Shown here piece after piece: positions 17,392 through 24,957 of a stretch of DNA of 64,000 nt (position 1 is the first letter of the stretch; each line of letters opens with the position of its first letter). Position numbers and translations under genes: made by a program. Below the pieces are notes generated by a model that had not been told where the DNA came from, searched no databases, and saw only the letters and a program-made list of their open reading frames with translations. Origin of the DNA: Variovorax beijingensis (GTDB lineage Bacteria > Pseudomonadota > Gammaproteobacteria > Burkholderiales > Burkholderiaceae_C); contig NZ_VIVL01000008.1 of assembly GCF_007828835.1 (NCBI RefSeq), positions 245,721 to 309,720 of the forward strand, written 5' to 3'.

Positions 17392-18804
17392 TCAACGGAA
17401 GAAGATGAAGGTGGAAAGGACGAACAGCGGAATCAGGACGACCACGGACCAGCCCATGTACCCGAAGAAGCTCGGCATGCGCACGCCGCGGCTTTCGGCA
17501 ATGGCCTTGACCATGAGGTTGGGCGCGTTGCCGATGTAGCTGTTGGCGCCCATGAACACGGATCCGGCCGAGATCGCGGCCAGCGTGGTGGCATAGGTGG
17601 TCATGAGCCTGGCCGGCTCGCCGCCCGCGGTATTGAAGAACACCAGGTAGGTCGGCGCATTGTCGAGGAACGAGCTCAGGATGCCGGAGGCCCAGAAATA
17701 CATGGCCGGATCGGGCTGGCCGTCGGACCGTGTCACGGCCGCGATCACCGCCGCGAACGGCCCGTGCGCGCCGGCCTTGAGCATGGCGATCACCGGGATG
17801 ATGGTCAGGAAGATGCCCGCGAACAGCTTGGCCACCTCGGCCATCGGGCCCCATTCGAACTGGTTGTCGGCATGCACCTTGGCCGCGGTGGTCTTGAACG
17901 AGAGCAGCGTGATGGCAACGAGCCCGATGTCGCGCACCAGCCCCGGCAGCCCGACGTGCGTGCCGAACACCTCGAAGCCGGCCGGCGATTTCCACACACC
18001 GGAGAGCAGCACCAGGAACACCACGCCGCCCAGCAGCCAGAAGTTCGCTGCGCCGTCGAAGCCGACTCGCCGGGTGTCCGGCGTCGGGTCGAACGGCAGC
18101 ACGCCTTCCTTGCGGTAGAGATGGCGGTCGATAACGTAGAACAGCGCCAGCAGCATGCCGACGAGGAACAGCGTGTTGGGCAGGATGTTGCGCGCCGTCC
18201 AGAAGAAATCGACACCCTTCAGGAAGCCCAGGAACAGCGGCGGGTCGCCGAGCGGCGTGAGCGAGCCCCCGGCATTCGAGACGATGAAGATGAAGAACAC
18301 CACCACGTGCGCCTTGCTCACGCGGTTGTCGTTGGCGCGGATCAGCGGGCGGATCAGCAGCATCGAGGCGCCCGTGGTGCCCATGAGGCTCGCAAGGACC
18401 GCGCCGATGGCAAGGATGGCCGTGTTGAGGCCGGGCGCGCCGTGCAGGTTGCCGCGGATGTGGATGCCGCCCGCCACCGTGAACAGCGCCGTGAGCAGGA
18501 TGATGAAGGGAATGTATTCCTCCACCAGGGCGTGCACGAACTGGGAGCCGGCCAGCGGCGCGCCGTGGATCGCGGCAAAGGGAAGCAGGAACGCCAGCGC
18601 CCAGGCGGCGGAGATCTTGCCGTAATGGTGGTGCCAGACCGACGGGGCCAGCAGCGGCATCAGCGCAATCGACAGCAGGATGCCCGCGAACGGAACACCC
18701 CAGAGCGCCGACAGCTTGCTGCCGTCGAGCTCGGCCGCCATGGCCAGCGCGGGGAACATCATCGGCAGCGCTGCGGCTGCCGCCAGTCGGACTGTTTTTT
18801 TCAT
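17392..18804 (-). CDS. Sodium:proton antiporter, ion-transporter superfamily
   Basis: A 470-residue inner-membrane protein with a signal-like first helix (MKKTVRLAAAAALPMMFPALAMAAE) and about eleven further hydrophobic segments. It belongs to the ion-transporter/ArsB-NhaD superfamily. Conserved polar helix breaks appear in SNAGGSLTPLGDPPLFLGFL and in FLDNAPTYLVFFNTAGG, the paired motifs of NhaD-like carriers. It starts 25 bases after pncB and ends 11 bases before the reductase gene. Sodium/proton exchange is the family expectation; a dicarboxylate carrier is possible. Confidence 0.82.
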   Translation of the reverse strand: MKKTVRLAAAAALPMMFPALAMAAELDGSKLSALWGVPFAGILLSIALMPLLAPSVWHHHYGKISAAWALAFLLPFAAIHGAPLAGSQFVHALVEEYIPFIILLTALFTVAGGIHIRGNLHGAPGLNTAILAIGAVLASLMGTTGASMLLIRPLIRANDNRVSKAHVVVFFIFIVSNAGGSLTPLGDPPLFLGFLKGVDFFWTARNILPNTLFLVGMLLALFYVIDRHLYRKEGVLPFDPTPDTRRVGFDGAANFWLLGGVVFLVLLSGVWKSPAGFEVFGTHVGLPGLVRDIGLVAITLLSFKTTAAKVHADNQFEWGPMAEVAKLFAGIFLTIIPVIAMLKAGAHGPFAAVIAAVTRSDGQPDPAMYFWASGILSSFLDNAPTYLVFFNTAGGEPARLMTTYATTLAAISAGSVFMGANSYIGNAPNLMVKAIAESRGVRMPSFFGYMGWSVVVLIPLFVLSTFIFFR

Positions 18805-18829
18805 GGGGCCGTACCGTACCAGACGGGCG

Positions 18830-20050
18830 TCAGGCCGGCGGCTGCTCGATCTCGAACACCTGGCGCAGGTAGGCCAGGTATTTTTCGTCCTCGCACATGT
18901 TCTTGGATGGGGTGTCCGACAGCTTGGCGACCGGCTGGCCATTGCAGGTGATCATCTTGATGACGATCTGCAGCGGTTCGTAGCCGAGGTCGTTGGTGAG
19001 GTTGGTGCCGATGCCGAACGCCAGCTGGCAGCGGCCGCGGAACTGCTGGTAGAGCTCGATGGTGCGCGGCACCGTGAGGCTGTCGCTGAAGATCAGCGTC
19101 TTGGTGCGTGGATCGACCCGGTTGGCGACGTAGTGCGCCAGCATGCGTTCGCCCCACTGGAACGGATCGCCGCTGTCATGGCGCGCGCCGTCGAACAGCT
19201 TGCAGAAGTAGAGGTCGAAGTCGCGCAGGAAGGCGCTCATGCCGTAGACGTCGGACAGCGCAATGCCGAGGTCGCCGCGGTATTCGCGGGCCCAGCTCTC
19301 GAAGCCGAAGATCTGGCTGTCGCGCAGCCGCGGGCCGAGCCCCTGGCAGGCCTGCAGGTATTCGTGCGCCATGGTGCCGAGCGGGATCAGGCCGAGCTTC
19401 ATGGCATAGAGCACGTTGCTGGTGCCCGCAAGCTGGGGCAGCCGCGCGCCGGGCTCGGCTTGCACCGGCGGCGAGGTGACGGCACCGAGCCTGGCATTCA
19501 GCGTGCGCAGCACCTCCTCGTGCCAATCCTTGGAGAAGCGGCGGCGGGTGCCGTAGTCGGCGATCTTGAGGTCGGACAGGCCGGCATCCTGCAGCTGCCC
19601 GATCTTGGTCTCCAGGCGCCGGCGGCCTTCCTCGAAGTCGGGCTTCTTCTGGGTGTTGCGGAAGTAGACCTCGTTCACGATGGCCAGCACCGGAATCTCG
19701 AACAGGATGGTGTGCAGCCACGGTCCCTTGATGCGGATCTCGAGCTCGCCCGAGGCCTGCGGCGTGATGCTGATGTACTTCTCGTTGAGCCGGAACAGGC
19801 CCAGGAAATCGACGAAGTCGCTCTTGATGAAACGCATCGAGCGCAGGTACGCCAGCTCGGCGTCCCGGAACTGCAGCGAACAGAGGCTTCGCACCTCTTC
19901 GCGGATCTGCCCCGCGAACTGCGCCAGGTCGATGCCGGGGTTGCGGCACTTGAACCGGTACTCGACCTGGGCCCCGGGAAAGTGGTGCAGCACGACCTGC
20001 ATCATGGTGAACTTGTAGAGGTCGGTGTCGAGCAGGCTGTGAATGATCAT
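18830..20050 (-). CDS. pncB: Nicotinate phosphoribosyltransferase
   Basis: Converts nicotinate, PRPP and ATP to nicotinate mononucleotide in the Preiss-Handler NAD salvage pathway. The 406 residues match the bacterial short form. The N terminus has IHSLLDTDLYKFTMMQ; the phosphoribosyl and active-site region includes DSGDPFQWGERML and FSDSLTVPRTIELY. It is the first gene of a minus-strand run that continues with an antiporter, an NAD-linked reductase, rmuC and an MFS protein. The upstream gap to the CsbD gene is 176 bases and probably holds its promoter. Confidence 0.95.
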   Translation of the reverse strand: MIIHSLLDTDLYKFTMMQVVLHHFPGAQVEYRFKCRNPGIDLAQFAGQIREEVRSLCSLQFRDAELAYLRSMRFIKSDFVDFLGLFRLNEKYISITPQASGELEIRIKGPWLHTILFEIPVLAIVNEVYFRNTQKKPDFEEGRRRLETKIGQLQDAGLSDLKIADYGTRRRFSKDWHEEVLRTLNARLGAVTSPPVQAEPGARLPQLAGTSNVLYAMKLGLIPLGTMAHEYLQACQGLGPRLRDSQIFGFESWAREYRGDLGIALSDVYGMSAFLRDFDLYFCKLFDGARHDSGDPFQWGERMLAHYVANRVDPRTKTLIFSDSLTVPRTIELYQQFRGRCQLAFGIGTNLTNDLGYEPLQIVIKMITCNGQPVAKLSDTPSKNMCEDEKYLAYLRQVFEIEQPPA

Positions 20051-20226
20051 GGTGCGGCGCGCGTTGTCCCAAGCTTTTCGGCGTGCGTCCGATTATCACG
20101 GCCGCCGTCGGCTTGTGCCTACGGTGCCAGCACTGGGCGTCCTACCGCCAGGGTGAATAGGCACCGCGACAGTTCGTGCACGGCAGCCGGGGAGCTCGCC
20201 GAATCCATCTTTTCAAGGAGATTCGC

Positions 20227-20460
20227 ATGAACAAGGACACCATCGAAGGCAACTGGAAACAGCTCAAGGGCAAGGTCAAGGAGCAATGGGGCAAGTTGAC
20301 CGACGATGACTTCGACGTGATTGCCGGCAAGCGCGACCAGTTGCTCGGCCGCATCCAGGAACGCCACGGCATCAGCCGCGACGAGGCCGAAAAGCAGGTG
20401 CGGGACTGGGAAACCCGCGACGGCCGCACGCCCGACGCCCTCTGGTACGAAAAGTACTGA
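20227..20460 (+). CDS. CsbD-family stress protein
   Basis: A 77-residue highly charged cytoplasmic protein of the CsbD family, general-stress proteins of unknown biochemical role. The hallmark NWKQLKGKVKEQWGKLTDDD is at residues 9-28, followed by GKRDQLLGRIQERHGIS. A good ribosome binding site (AAGGAG) lies eight bases before the ATG. A periplasmic repeat protein gene follows after 38 bases. In the leader, GTGCCTA (20115-20121) and TAGGCAC (20158-20164) form an inverted pair that may be regulatory. Confidence 0.92.
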   Translation: MNKDTIEGNWKQLKGKVKEQWGKLTDDDFDVIAGKRDQLLGRIQERHGISRDEAEKQVRDWETRDGRTPDALWYEKY

Positions 20461-20498
20461 TCTCCCGATTCCACTCTGAACAGCAAAGGAAGAACACC

Positions 20499-20912
20499 AT
20501 GAAAAAACACCTGCTCATGCTCGCCCTGGCCTCCACCTGCTTCGTGGCCACCCAGGCCGGCGCGATGACCAAGGACGAATACAAGGTCGCAAAGGAAAAG
20601 ATCGAAGCCGACTACAAGGTCGCCAAGGCCCAGTGCGATTCGATGAAGGACAACGCGAAGGACGTCTGCCAGAAGGAAGCCAAGGGCAAGGAAGACGTGG
20701 CAAAGGCCGAACTCGAACAGCAGTACAAGCCGAGCGACGCCCACGCCCGCAAGGTGGCCGAAGAGAAGGTCAAGGCGACGTACGAAGTCGCCAAGGAAAA
20801 GTGCGACGATCAGACCGGCGATGCCAAGGCCGCCTGCGTGAAGCAGGCCAAGGCCGACGAAGCCCAGGGCAAGGCCGACATCAAGGCCATGAAGAAGACC
20901 AAGGCCATGTAA
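20499..20912 (+). CDS. Exported helical repeat protein, function unknown
   Basis: A 137-residue protein with a clear signal peptide (MKKHLLMLALASTCFVATQAGA) followed by an almost wholly helical, Lys/Ala/Glu-rich mature part, so periplasmic. The mature protein is an internal duplication with a period of 56 residues: block one at about 29-72, block two at about 85-128. Each carries a Cys pair spaced C-x10-C (Cys46/Cys57 and Cys102/Cys113). This predicts two helical hairpins, each possibly closed by a disulfide. Ribosome binding site AAAGGAAG precedes the start. The CsbD gene is just upstream and an intrinsic terminator lies downstream, so the pair may form a stress operon. No known function is assigned. 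Confidence 0.88.
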   Translation: MKKHLLMLALASTCFVATQAGAMTKDEYKVAKEKIEADYKVAKAQCDSMKDNAKDVCQKEAKGKEDVAKAELEQQYKPSDAHARKVAEEKVKATYEVAKEKCDDQTGDAKAACVKQAKADEAQGKADIKAMKKTKAM

Positions 20913-20952
20913 GCAAGTCCGGCGCGGCCCGCGGGGCTGTGCGGCAAAAGAC

Positions 20953-20982
20953 AAAAACGGCGCCTTCGGGCGCCGTTTTTTT
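20953..20982. terminator. Bidirectional intrinsic terminator
   Basis: A 12-bp stem (20953-20964 with 20969-20980) around a TTCG tetraloop, with an A run on the left and a T run on the right. It can therefore stop transcription from both the helical repeat protein gene and the converging thioesterase gene. Confidence 0.93.
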
Positions 20983-20989
20983 GGGTCGA

Positions 20990-21433
20990 TCAGGCTTTCA
21001 ACGAATCGACCACGCGCTGCAGCGCCTCGGGCAATGGCACCGGCCGCTGCGTGGCCCGGTCCACGTACACATGCACGAAGTGGCCCTGCGCCGCCGCGGT
21101 TTCCGCGCCCTGCGCAAAAAGCGCGATCTCGTAGCGCACGCTCGAGCGCCCGGCCTGGGCCACCCGGATGCCGGCCTCCACGGTCTGGGGAAAGGCGATG
21201 GGGGCGAAATAATTGCATTGCGTCTCGACCACGAAGCCGATGGTCTGCCCGTGGTGGATGTCGAGCGCGCCGCGTTCGATCAGCAGCGCATTCACCGCCG
21301 TGTCGAACCAGCTGTAGTAGACGACGTTGTTGACGTGGCCGTACAAGTCGTTGTCGGCCCAGCGCGTGGGAATGCCGCGGAACGCGCGGTAGCTGCTTCG
21401 GGAATGCGGCGTGGGTTTGGGGGCGGAGCTCAT
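20990..21433 (-). CDS. Acyl-CoA thioesterase, hotdog fold (YbgC/FadM-like)
   Basis: A 147-residue 4-hydroxybenzoyl-CoA-thioesterase-type hotdog protein hydrolysing an acyl-CoA in the cytoplasm. The active-site segment is TRWADNDLYGHVNNVVYY, with the Asp and the HVNN helix of this group. Its ATG overlaps the TGA of the HDAC-like gene by four bases, so the two are translationally coupled. A role in clearing acyl-CoAs fits with nearby phasin and acyl-CoA dehydrogenase-type SDR genes, but this is inference. Confidence 0.88.
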   Translation of the reverse strand: MSSAPKPTPHSRSSYRAFRGIPTRWADNDLYGHVNNVVYYSWFDTAVNALLIERGALDIHHGQTIGFVVETQCNYFAPIAFPQTVEAGIRVAQAGRSSVRYEIALFAQGAETAAAQGHFVHVYVDRATQRPVPLPEALQRVVDSLKA

Positions 21434-22365
21434 CGCGCGGCATTTTGCCAGCGGCGCCAGTAGTCGAAGGCCACCTTGAAGGTGCCCAGCTGCACCTGCA
21501 CCGTCTCTGCAATGTCGCTGGCGTAGCCGCCGGCCATCGCGAAGGCCAGCGGAATGCGCCGCCGCCAGGCCCAGTCGAACACCCGCCGGTCGCGTGCTTC
21601 CAGGCCGTCGAAGCTCAGCTTGAGCCGGCCGAGCCGGTCGCGCTCGAACGGGTCCGCGCCCGCCAGGTAGATCACCAGGCCCGGCGAGAAGCGCCGCTCC
21701 AGCTCGTCGAGCGCGTGCTCGAGCGCGGTGAGGTAGTCGGCATCGCCGCAGCCGTCGGGCAGCTCGACGTCGAGGTCGCTCGCCTCCTTGCGGAACGGAA
21801 AGTTCTTCTGCCCGTGCAGCGACAGCGTGAAGACGCTCGGATCGCTGCGGAAGATGCTGGCCGTGCCGTTGCCCTGGTGCACGTCGAGGTCGATCACCGC
21901 GACCCTGAGCTGCCGGCCGCCGCGGCCGTGCTCCGCCTGCATCAGCCGCGCGGCCACGGCAGCGTCGTTGAAGACGCAGAATCCGCCGCCCTTGTCGGCG
22001 TACGCATGGTGCGTGCCGCCCGCCATGTTGGCCGCCACGCCGCCGGCGAACGCCGCCCGGCAGGCCGCGATGGTCGCCCCGGTGGACCGGCGCGAGCGCT
22101 CGACCATCGCCTCGCTCCAGGGAAAACCGATCTCGCGCATGGCCTGCGGGCTCACGCTGCCGTCGCTGATGGCGGCAATCCACTGCGGGGTGTGGGCCAG
22201 CGCCAGCTCGCCGTCGGTGGCACGCGGGGCCTGGTCCATGTCCACCTCCGGCAGGTGTTCCAGCAGGCGGTCGCGCAGCAAGGCATAGCGGGACATCGGG
22301 AAGCGGTGGCCCGGAGGCAGGGGCAGGACGAACTGGCCGGAATAAAACGCGCGCATGGCCTGCAT
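21430..22365 (-). CDS. Histone deacetylase-family (acetylpolyamine amidohydrolase-like) protein
   Basis: A 311-residue zinc amidohydrolase of the histone deacetylase fold. Bacterial members deacetylate polyamines or other small N-acyl compounds, sometimes proteins. The charge-relay His pair is in GGTHHAYADKGGGFCVFND. The zinc ligands are in VIDLDVHQGNGTA (Asp and His) and AGADPFERDRLG (second Asp). The C-terminal glycine loop is FAMAGGYASDIAE. It starts at 22365 (MQAMRAF) or at 22356, with no decisive ribosome binding site. It is coupled to the thioesterase gene and divergent from the phasin gene. Confidence 0.88.
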   Translation of the reverse strand: MQAMRAFYSGQFVLPLPPGHRFPMSRYALLRDRLLEHLPEVDMDQAPRATDGELALAHTPQWIAAISDGSVSPQAMREIGFPWSEAMVERSRRSTGATIAACRAAFAGGVAANMAGGTHHAYADKGGGFCVFNDAAVAARLMQAEHGRGGRQLRVAVIDLDVHQGNGTASIFRSDPSVFTLSLHGQKNFPFRKEASDLDVELPDGCGDADYLTALEHALDELERRFSPGLVIYLAGADPFERDRLGRLKLSFDGLEARDRRVFDWAWRRRIPLAFAMAGGYASDIAETVQVQLGTFKVAFDYWRRWQNAAR

Positions 22366-22380
22366 TCTGGATGCGAAGCG

Positions 22381-22404
22381 AATTTAGAAAGTGTGTTCTA
22401 AATT
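22381..22404. promoter_or_regulatory. Perfect 9-bp inverted repeat, probable operator
   Basis: The arms AATTTAGAA (22381-22389) and TTCTAAATT (22396-22404) are exact complements around a six-base spacer. The element is AT-rich in a GC-rich genome and lies 16 bases upstream of the HDAC-like gene, within the divergent phasin control region. Its shape suits a dimeric repressor. The regulator is unknown. Confidence 0.6.
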
Positions 22405-22419
22405 GCTGCAAAGCAGCAA
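22403..22419. promoter_or_regulatory. PhaR-like operator upstream of phasin gene
   Basis: TTGCTGC and GCAGCAA are perfect inverted arms around AAA. The core CTGC-N3-GCAG equals the TGC-rich consensus I recall for PhaR, the repressor of phasin genes that is released by polyhydroxyalkanoate. It ends eight bases before the -35 box of the phasin promoter. Confidence 0.6.
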
Positions 22420-22426
22420 AACCCCC

Positions 22427-22454
22427 TTGATCGCAAAGCTGTGCTGCCTATACT
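22427..22454 (+). promoter_or_regulatory. Sigma-70 promoter of the phasin gene
   Basis: A -35 box TTGATC (22427-22432), 16-base spacer and -10 box TATACT (22449-22454). Transcription would start near 22461, giving a leader of about 80 bases before the phasin ATG. Confidence 0.7.
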
Positions 22455-22543
22455 TGAGGCCATGCTGCACCGCAACATAAACATGGACGACGAGGCAGCG
22501 CGACGTGAACCGACCACCCTTCATCCTTACCGGAGATTCTCAA

Positions 22544-23095
22544 ATGGCCCTGACCGCTGACCAAATCCTCGCCGCCCAAAAAGCAAACCTCGAAACCCTG
22601 TTTGGCCTGACCACCAAGGCCTTCGAAGGCGTCGAGAAGCTCGTCGAACTCAACGTGACCGCTTCCAAGGCCGCCCTGACCGAAGCGCAAAGCACCGCCC
22701 AAGCCGCCCTGAACGTCAAGGACGCCCAGGAACTGCTGACGCTGCAAGCCAGCCTGTTCCAGCCCCTGGCCGAAAAGACCGCAGCCTACAGCCGTCACCT
22801 TTATGACATCGCCCAGGGCACCGGCGCCGAGTTCACCAAGGCTTTCGAAGCCAAGGCCGCTGAAGCCCAGCAAACCTTCGTCGGCCTGGTCGACAGCGCT
22901 TCCAAGAACGCACCCGCCGGCTCGGAAACCGCCGTTGCCGTGCTGAAGAGCGCCGTGGCTGCCGCCAACAACGCTTTCGAATCGGTCCAGAAGGCCGTCA
23001 AGCAAGCGTCGGACGTTGCCGAAGCCAACTTCAACGCCGTGTCGACGCAAGCCGTTGCCGCCGCCAAGACCGCGACCACCTCGCGCAAGCGCTGA
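22544..23095 (+). CDS. phaP: Phasin (polyhydroxyalkanoate granule-associated protein)
   Basis: A 183-residue amphipathic, Ala-rich all-helical protein of the proteobacterial phasin family, which coats polyhydroxyalkanoate granules. It begins MALTADQILAAQKANLETLFGLT, the conserved phasin N terminus, and contains no Cys or Trp. GGAGATTCTCAA upstream supplies a ribosome binding site. The promoter and a PhaR-like operator lie upstream and a strong terminator downstream, so it is a single-gene unit. Codon use is plainer than in its neighbours (GCT, ACC, AAG rich), as expected for a highly expressed gene. Confidence 0.93.
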   Translation: MALTADQILAAQKANLETLFGLTTKAFEGVEKLVELNVTASKAALTEAQSTAQAALNVKDAQELLTLQASLFQPLAEKTAAYSRHLYDIAQGTGAEFTKAFEAKAAEAQQTFVGLVDSASKNAPAGSETAVAVLKSAVAAANNAFESVQKAVKQASDVAEANFNAVSTQAVAAAKTATTSRKR

Positions 23096-23146
23096 GCCGC
23101 CGACCACCACCAGTTGTCTCCTTGGGTCCTCACGGATCCAATTCAG

Positions 23147-23178
23147 GGCCTCATCTCCGGATGAGGCCTTTTTTTTTT
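23147..23178 (+). terminator. Intrinsic terminator of the phasin gene
   Basis: A nine-base perfect stem (23147-23155 with 23160-23168), TCCG loop and a run of ten T. Confidence 0.95.
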
Positions 23179-23227
23179 GCCCCCCGCCCGTCTTCGATAA
23201 TGCAGGCCTCATTTCAGGAGACTCTCA

Positions 23228-23986
23228 ATGCAGATCGACGGCAAGGTTTTTATCGTGACCGGTGGCGCTTCGGGCCTCGGCGAAGGTACGGCGCGCATGC
23301 TGGCTGCCAGCGGCGGCAAGGTGGTGATCGCCGACATGCAGGCCGACAAGGGTGAAGCCGTCGCCAAGGACATCGGCGGCGTGTTCGTCAAGTGCGACGT
23401 GAGCCAGGAGGCCGACGGCCAGGCCGCGGTTGCCGCGGCGCAGAAGCTCGGCAAACTGGTGGGCCTGGTCAACTGCGCGGGCATCGCACCGGCCGAAAAG
23501 ACCGTGGGCAAGAACGGCCCGCACGCGCTGGCGGTGTTCAGCAAGACCGTCACGGTCAACCTGATCGGCAGCTTCAACATGATCCGCCTCGCGGCCGACG
23601 CCATGAGCAAGAACGAGCCCGAAGCCACGGGCGAGCGCGGCGTGCTGATTTCCACCGCCTCGGTCGCGGCCTACGACGGCCAGATCGGCCAGGCCGCCTA
23701 CAGCGCCTCGAAGGGCGGCGTGGTCGGCATGACCCTGCCCATCGCGCGCGACCTGGCCCGCAACGGCATCCGCAACATGACCATCGCCCCCGGCATCTTC
23801 GGCACGCCCATGCTCTTCGGCATGCCGCAGGAAGTGCAGGACGCACTGGCCGCCAGCGTGCCCTTCCCCTCCCGCCTGGGCACGCCCGAGGACTACGCCA
23901 GGCTCGCCAAGCACATCATCGAGAACGACATGCTCAACGGCGAAGTGATTCGTCTCGACGGAGCGATTCGGCTTCCGCCCCGGTGA
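23228..23986 (+). CDS. Short-chain dehydrogenase, 3-hydroxyacyl-CoA dehydrogenase type II-like
   Basis: A 252-residue NAD-dependent SDR. The cofactor loop is TGGASGLGEG (12-21), NCAG is at about 80, and the catalytic Ser/Tyr/Lys lie in STASVAAYDGQIGQAAYSASKGG. Spacing and the C-terminal PGIFGTPML resemble the type II 3-hydroxyacyl-CoA dehydrogenase (HSD17B10) group that oxidises hydroxyacyl-CoA in beta-oxidation. AGGAGA nine bases upstream is its ribosome binding site. The last 53 bases overlap the converging YihY gene. Position beside a phasin is compatible with a fatty-acid or PHA role. Confidence 0.9.
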   Translation: MQIDGKVFIVTGGASGLGEGTARMLAASGGKVVIADMQADKGEAVAKDIGGVFVKCDVSQEADGQAAVAAAQKLGKLVGLVNCAGIAPAEKTVGKNGPHALAVFSKTVTVNLIGSFNMIRLAADAMSKNEPEATGERGVLISTASVAAYDGQIGQAAYSASKGGVVGMTLPIARDLARNGIRNMTIAPGIFGTPMLFGMPQEVQDALAASVPFPSRLGTPEDYARLAKHIIENDMLNGEVIRLDGAIRLPPR

Positions 23987-24875
23987 GCGGCGGCACCGCC
24001 GTGCTGCCGGTGCGGTCCAGCCGCTCGTACTGGGCGATGACCTGGGCGCCCAGCAGCACGAGCGTGGCGGCGATCTCGAGGCTCAACAGCACCACGATGG
24101 CCGTGGTGAGCGAGCCGTAGACCACGTTGACCTGCGACAGCGTCGAAAAGTACCAGATCAGCACGCGCCGCGTGGCCTCCCACAGCAGCGCGGCCGTCAC
24201 GCCGCCCAGCAGCGCGTGGCGCAGCGACATGCGGCCGGCCGGCATCACGAGGTAGAGCGAGGTCAGCATGAAGATCTCGCCGCCCAGCCCCAGCAGGTAG
24301 AGCAGCAGGCCCGAGACGCCCGACAGCGACCAATTGCGCCCGAACAGGTCGACGCTCTCCTGGCCCACCAGCTGCAGCGCGCCCGACACCAGCGTGACCA
24401 GCAGCAGGCCCACGCACAGGAAGAGGATGTAGAGATAGGGCATGACCGCCGAAACCAGGAAATGGCGCCGGTGGTCGGCCTTGCGGTGATGGAAGATCAC
24501 CGCCATGGCGCTCTCGAGCACGCTGAAGGCCAGCGAGCTGAAGAAGATCATGGTCACGAACAGCACCGGCCCCATCACGTCGCGGTGCTGGAGAAAGTTC
24601 GACAGCTCCGCCACGATCGCCTTCGACTGCCCCGGCAGCAGCCATTCGAGATACCGGCCGATGGTGCGCAGCAGTTCGGCCTGCTCGATCAGGTGGGACA
24701 TCGCGATCACGCTCACGATCAGGAGCGGCACGATCGAAAGCAGCGCGTAGTAGGCCACGGCGCCCGCGAGCAGCAGCCCCTGGTTGGCGCGGAAAGCCTT
24801 GAGCGCATCCCAGACGAAGCGCAGAGGATGGCGCAGCAGCGGCGCGGCGTGGTGCAATGGGTGGAGCGTCTTCAT
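23934..24875 (-). CDS. YihY/virulence factor BrkB-family membrane protein
   Basis: A 313-residue inner-membrane protein with six hydrophobic segments, of the YihY/BrkB family (once misnamed RNase BN). The conserved LLLAGAVAYYALLSIVPLLI helix is at about 34-53, and GGVTAALLWEATRR is the late signature. Function in the family is unsettled; lipid or anion transport has been suggested. The 3' end overlaps the SDR gene tail-to-tail by 53 bases, with no room for a terminator. It is divergent from dnaG. Confidence 0.9.
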   Translation of the reverse strand: MKTLHPLHHAAPLLRHPLRFVWDALKAFRANQGLLLAGAVAYYALLSIVPLLIVSVIAMSHLIEQAELLRTIGRYLEWLLPGQSKAIVAELSNFLQHRDVMGPVLFVTMIFFSSLAFSVLESAMAVIFHHRKADHRRHFLVSAVMPYLYILFLCVGLLLVTLVSGALQLVGQESVDLFGRNWSLSGVSGLLLYLLGLGGEIFMLTSLYLVMPAGRMSLRHALLGGVTAALLWEATRRVLIWYFSTLSQVNVVYGSLTTAIVVLLSLEIAATLVLLGAQVIAQYERLDRTGSTAVPPLTGAEAESLRRDESLRR

Positions 24876-24957
24876 CCGTGGGTTCCAACTACAGCCAGTA
24901 TGGCGTCCGCGCGCGGGCGTTCGAAGGCTTGCGTATGATTTGCCGCTCTTCGCCTAC

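Noticed and set aside
22462..22560. A 32-codon reading frame in the phasin leader (starting MLHRNINMDD)
   Set aside because: It overlaps the phasin start out of frame, has no ribosome binding site and no recognisable composition; probably chance.
24784..24957. A longer N-terminal reading of dnaG
   Set aside because: The added residues run through the antisense start of the YihY gene and are unlike primase; the canonical MTIPASFIQEL start is at 24958.
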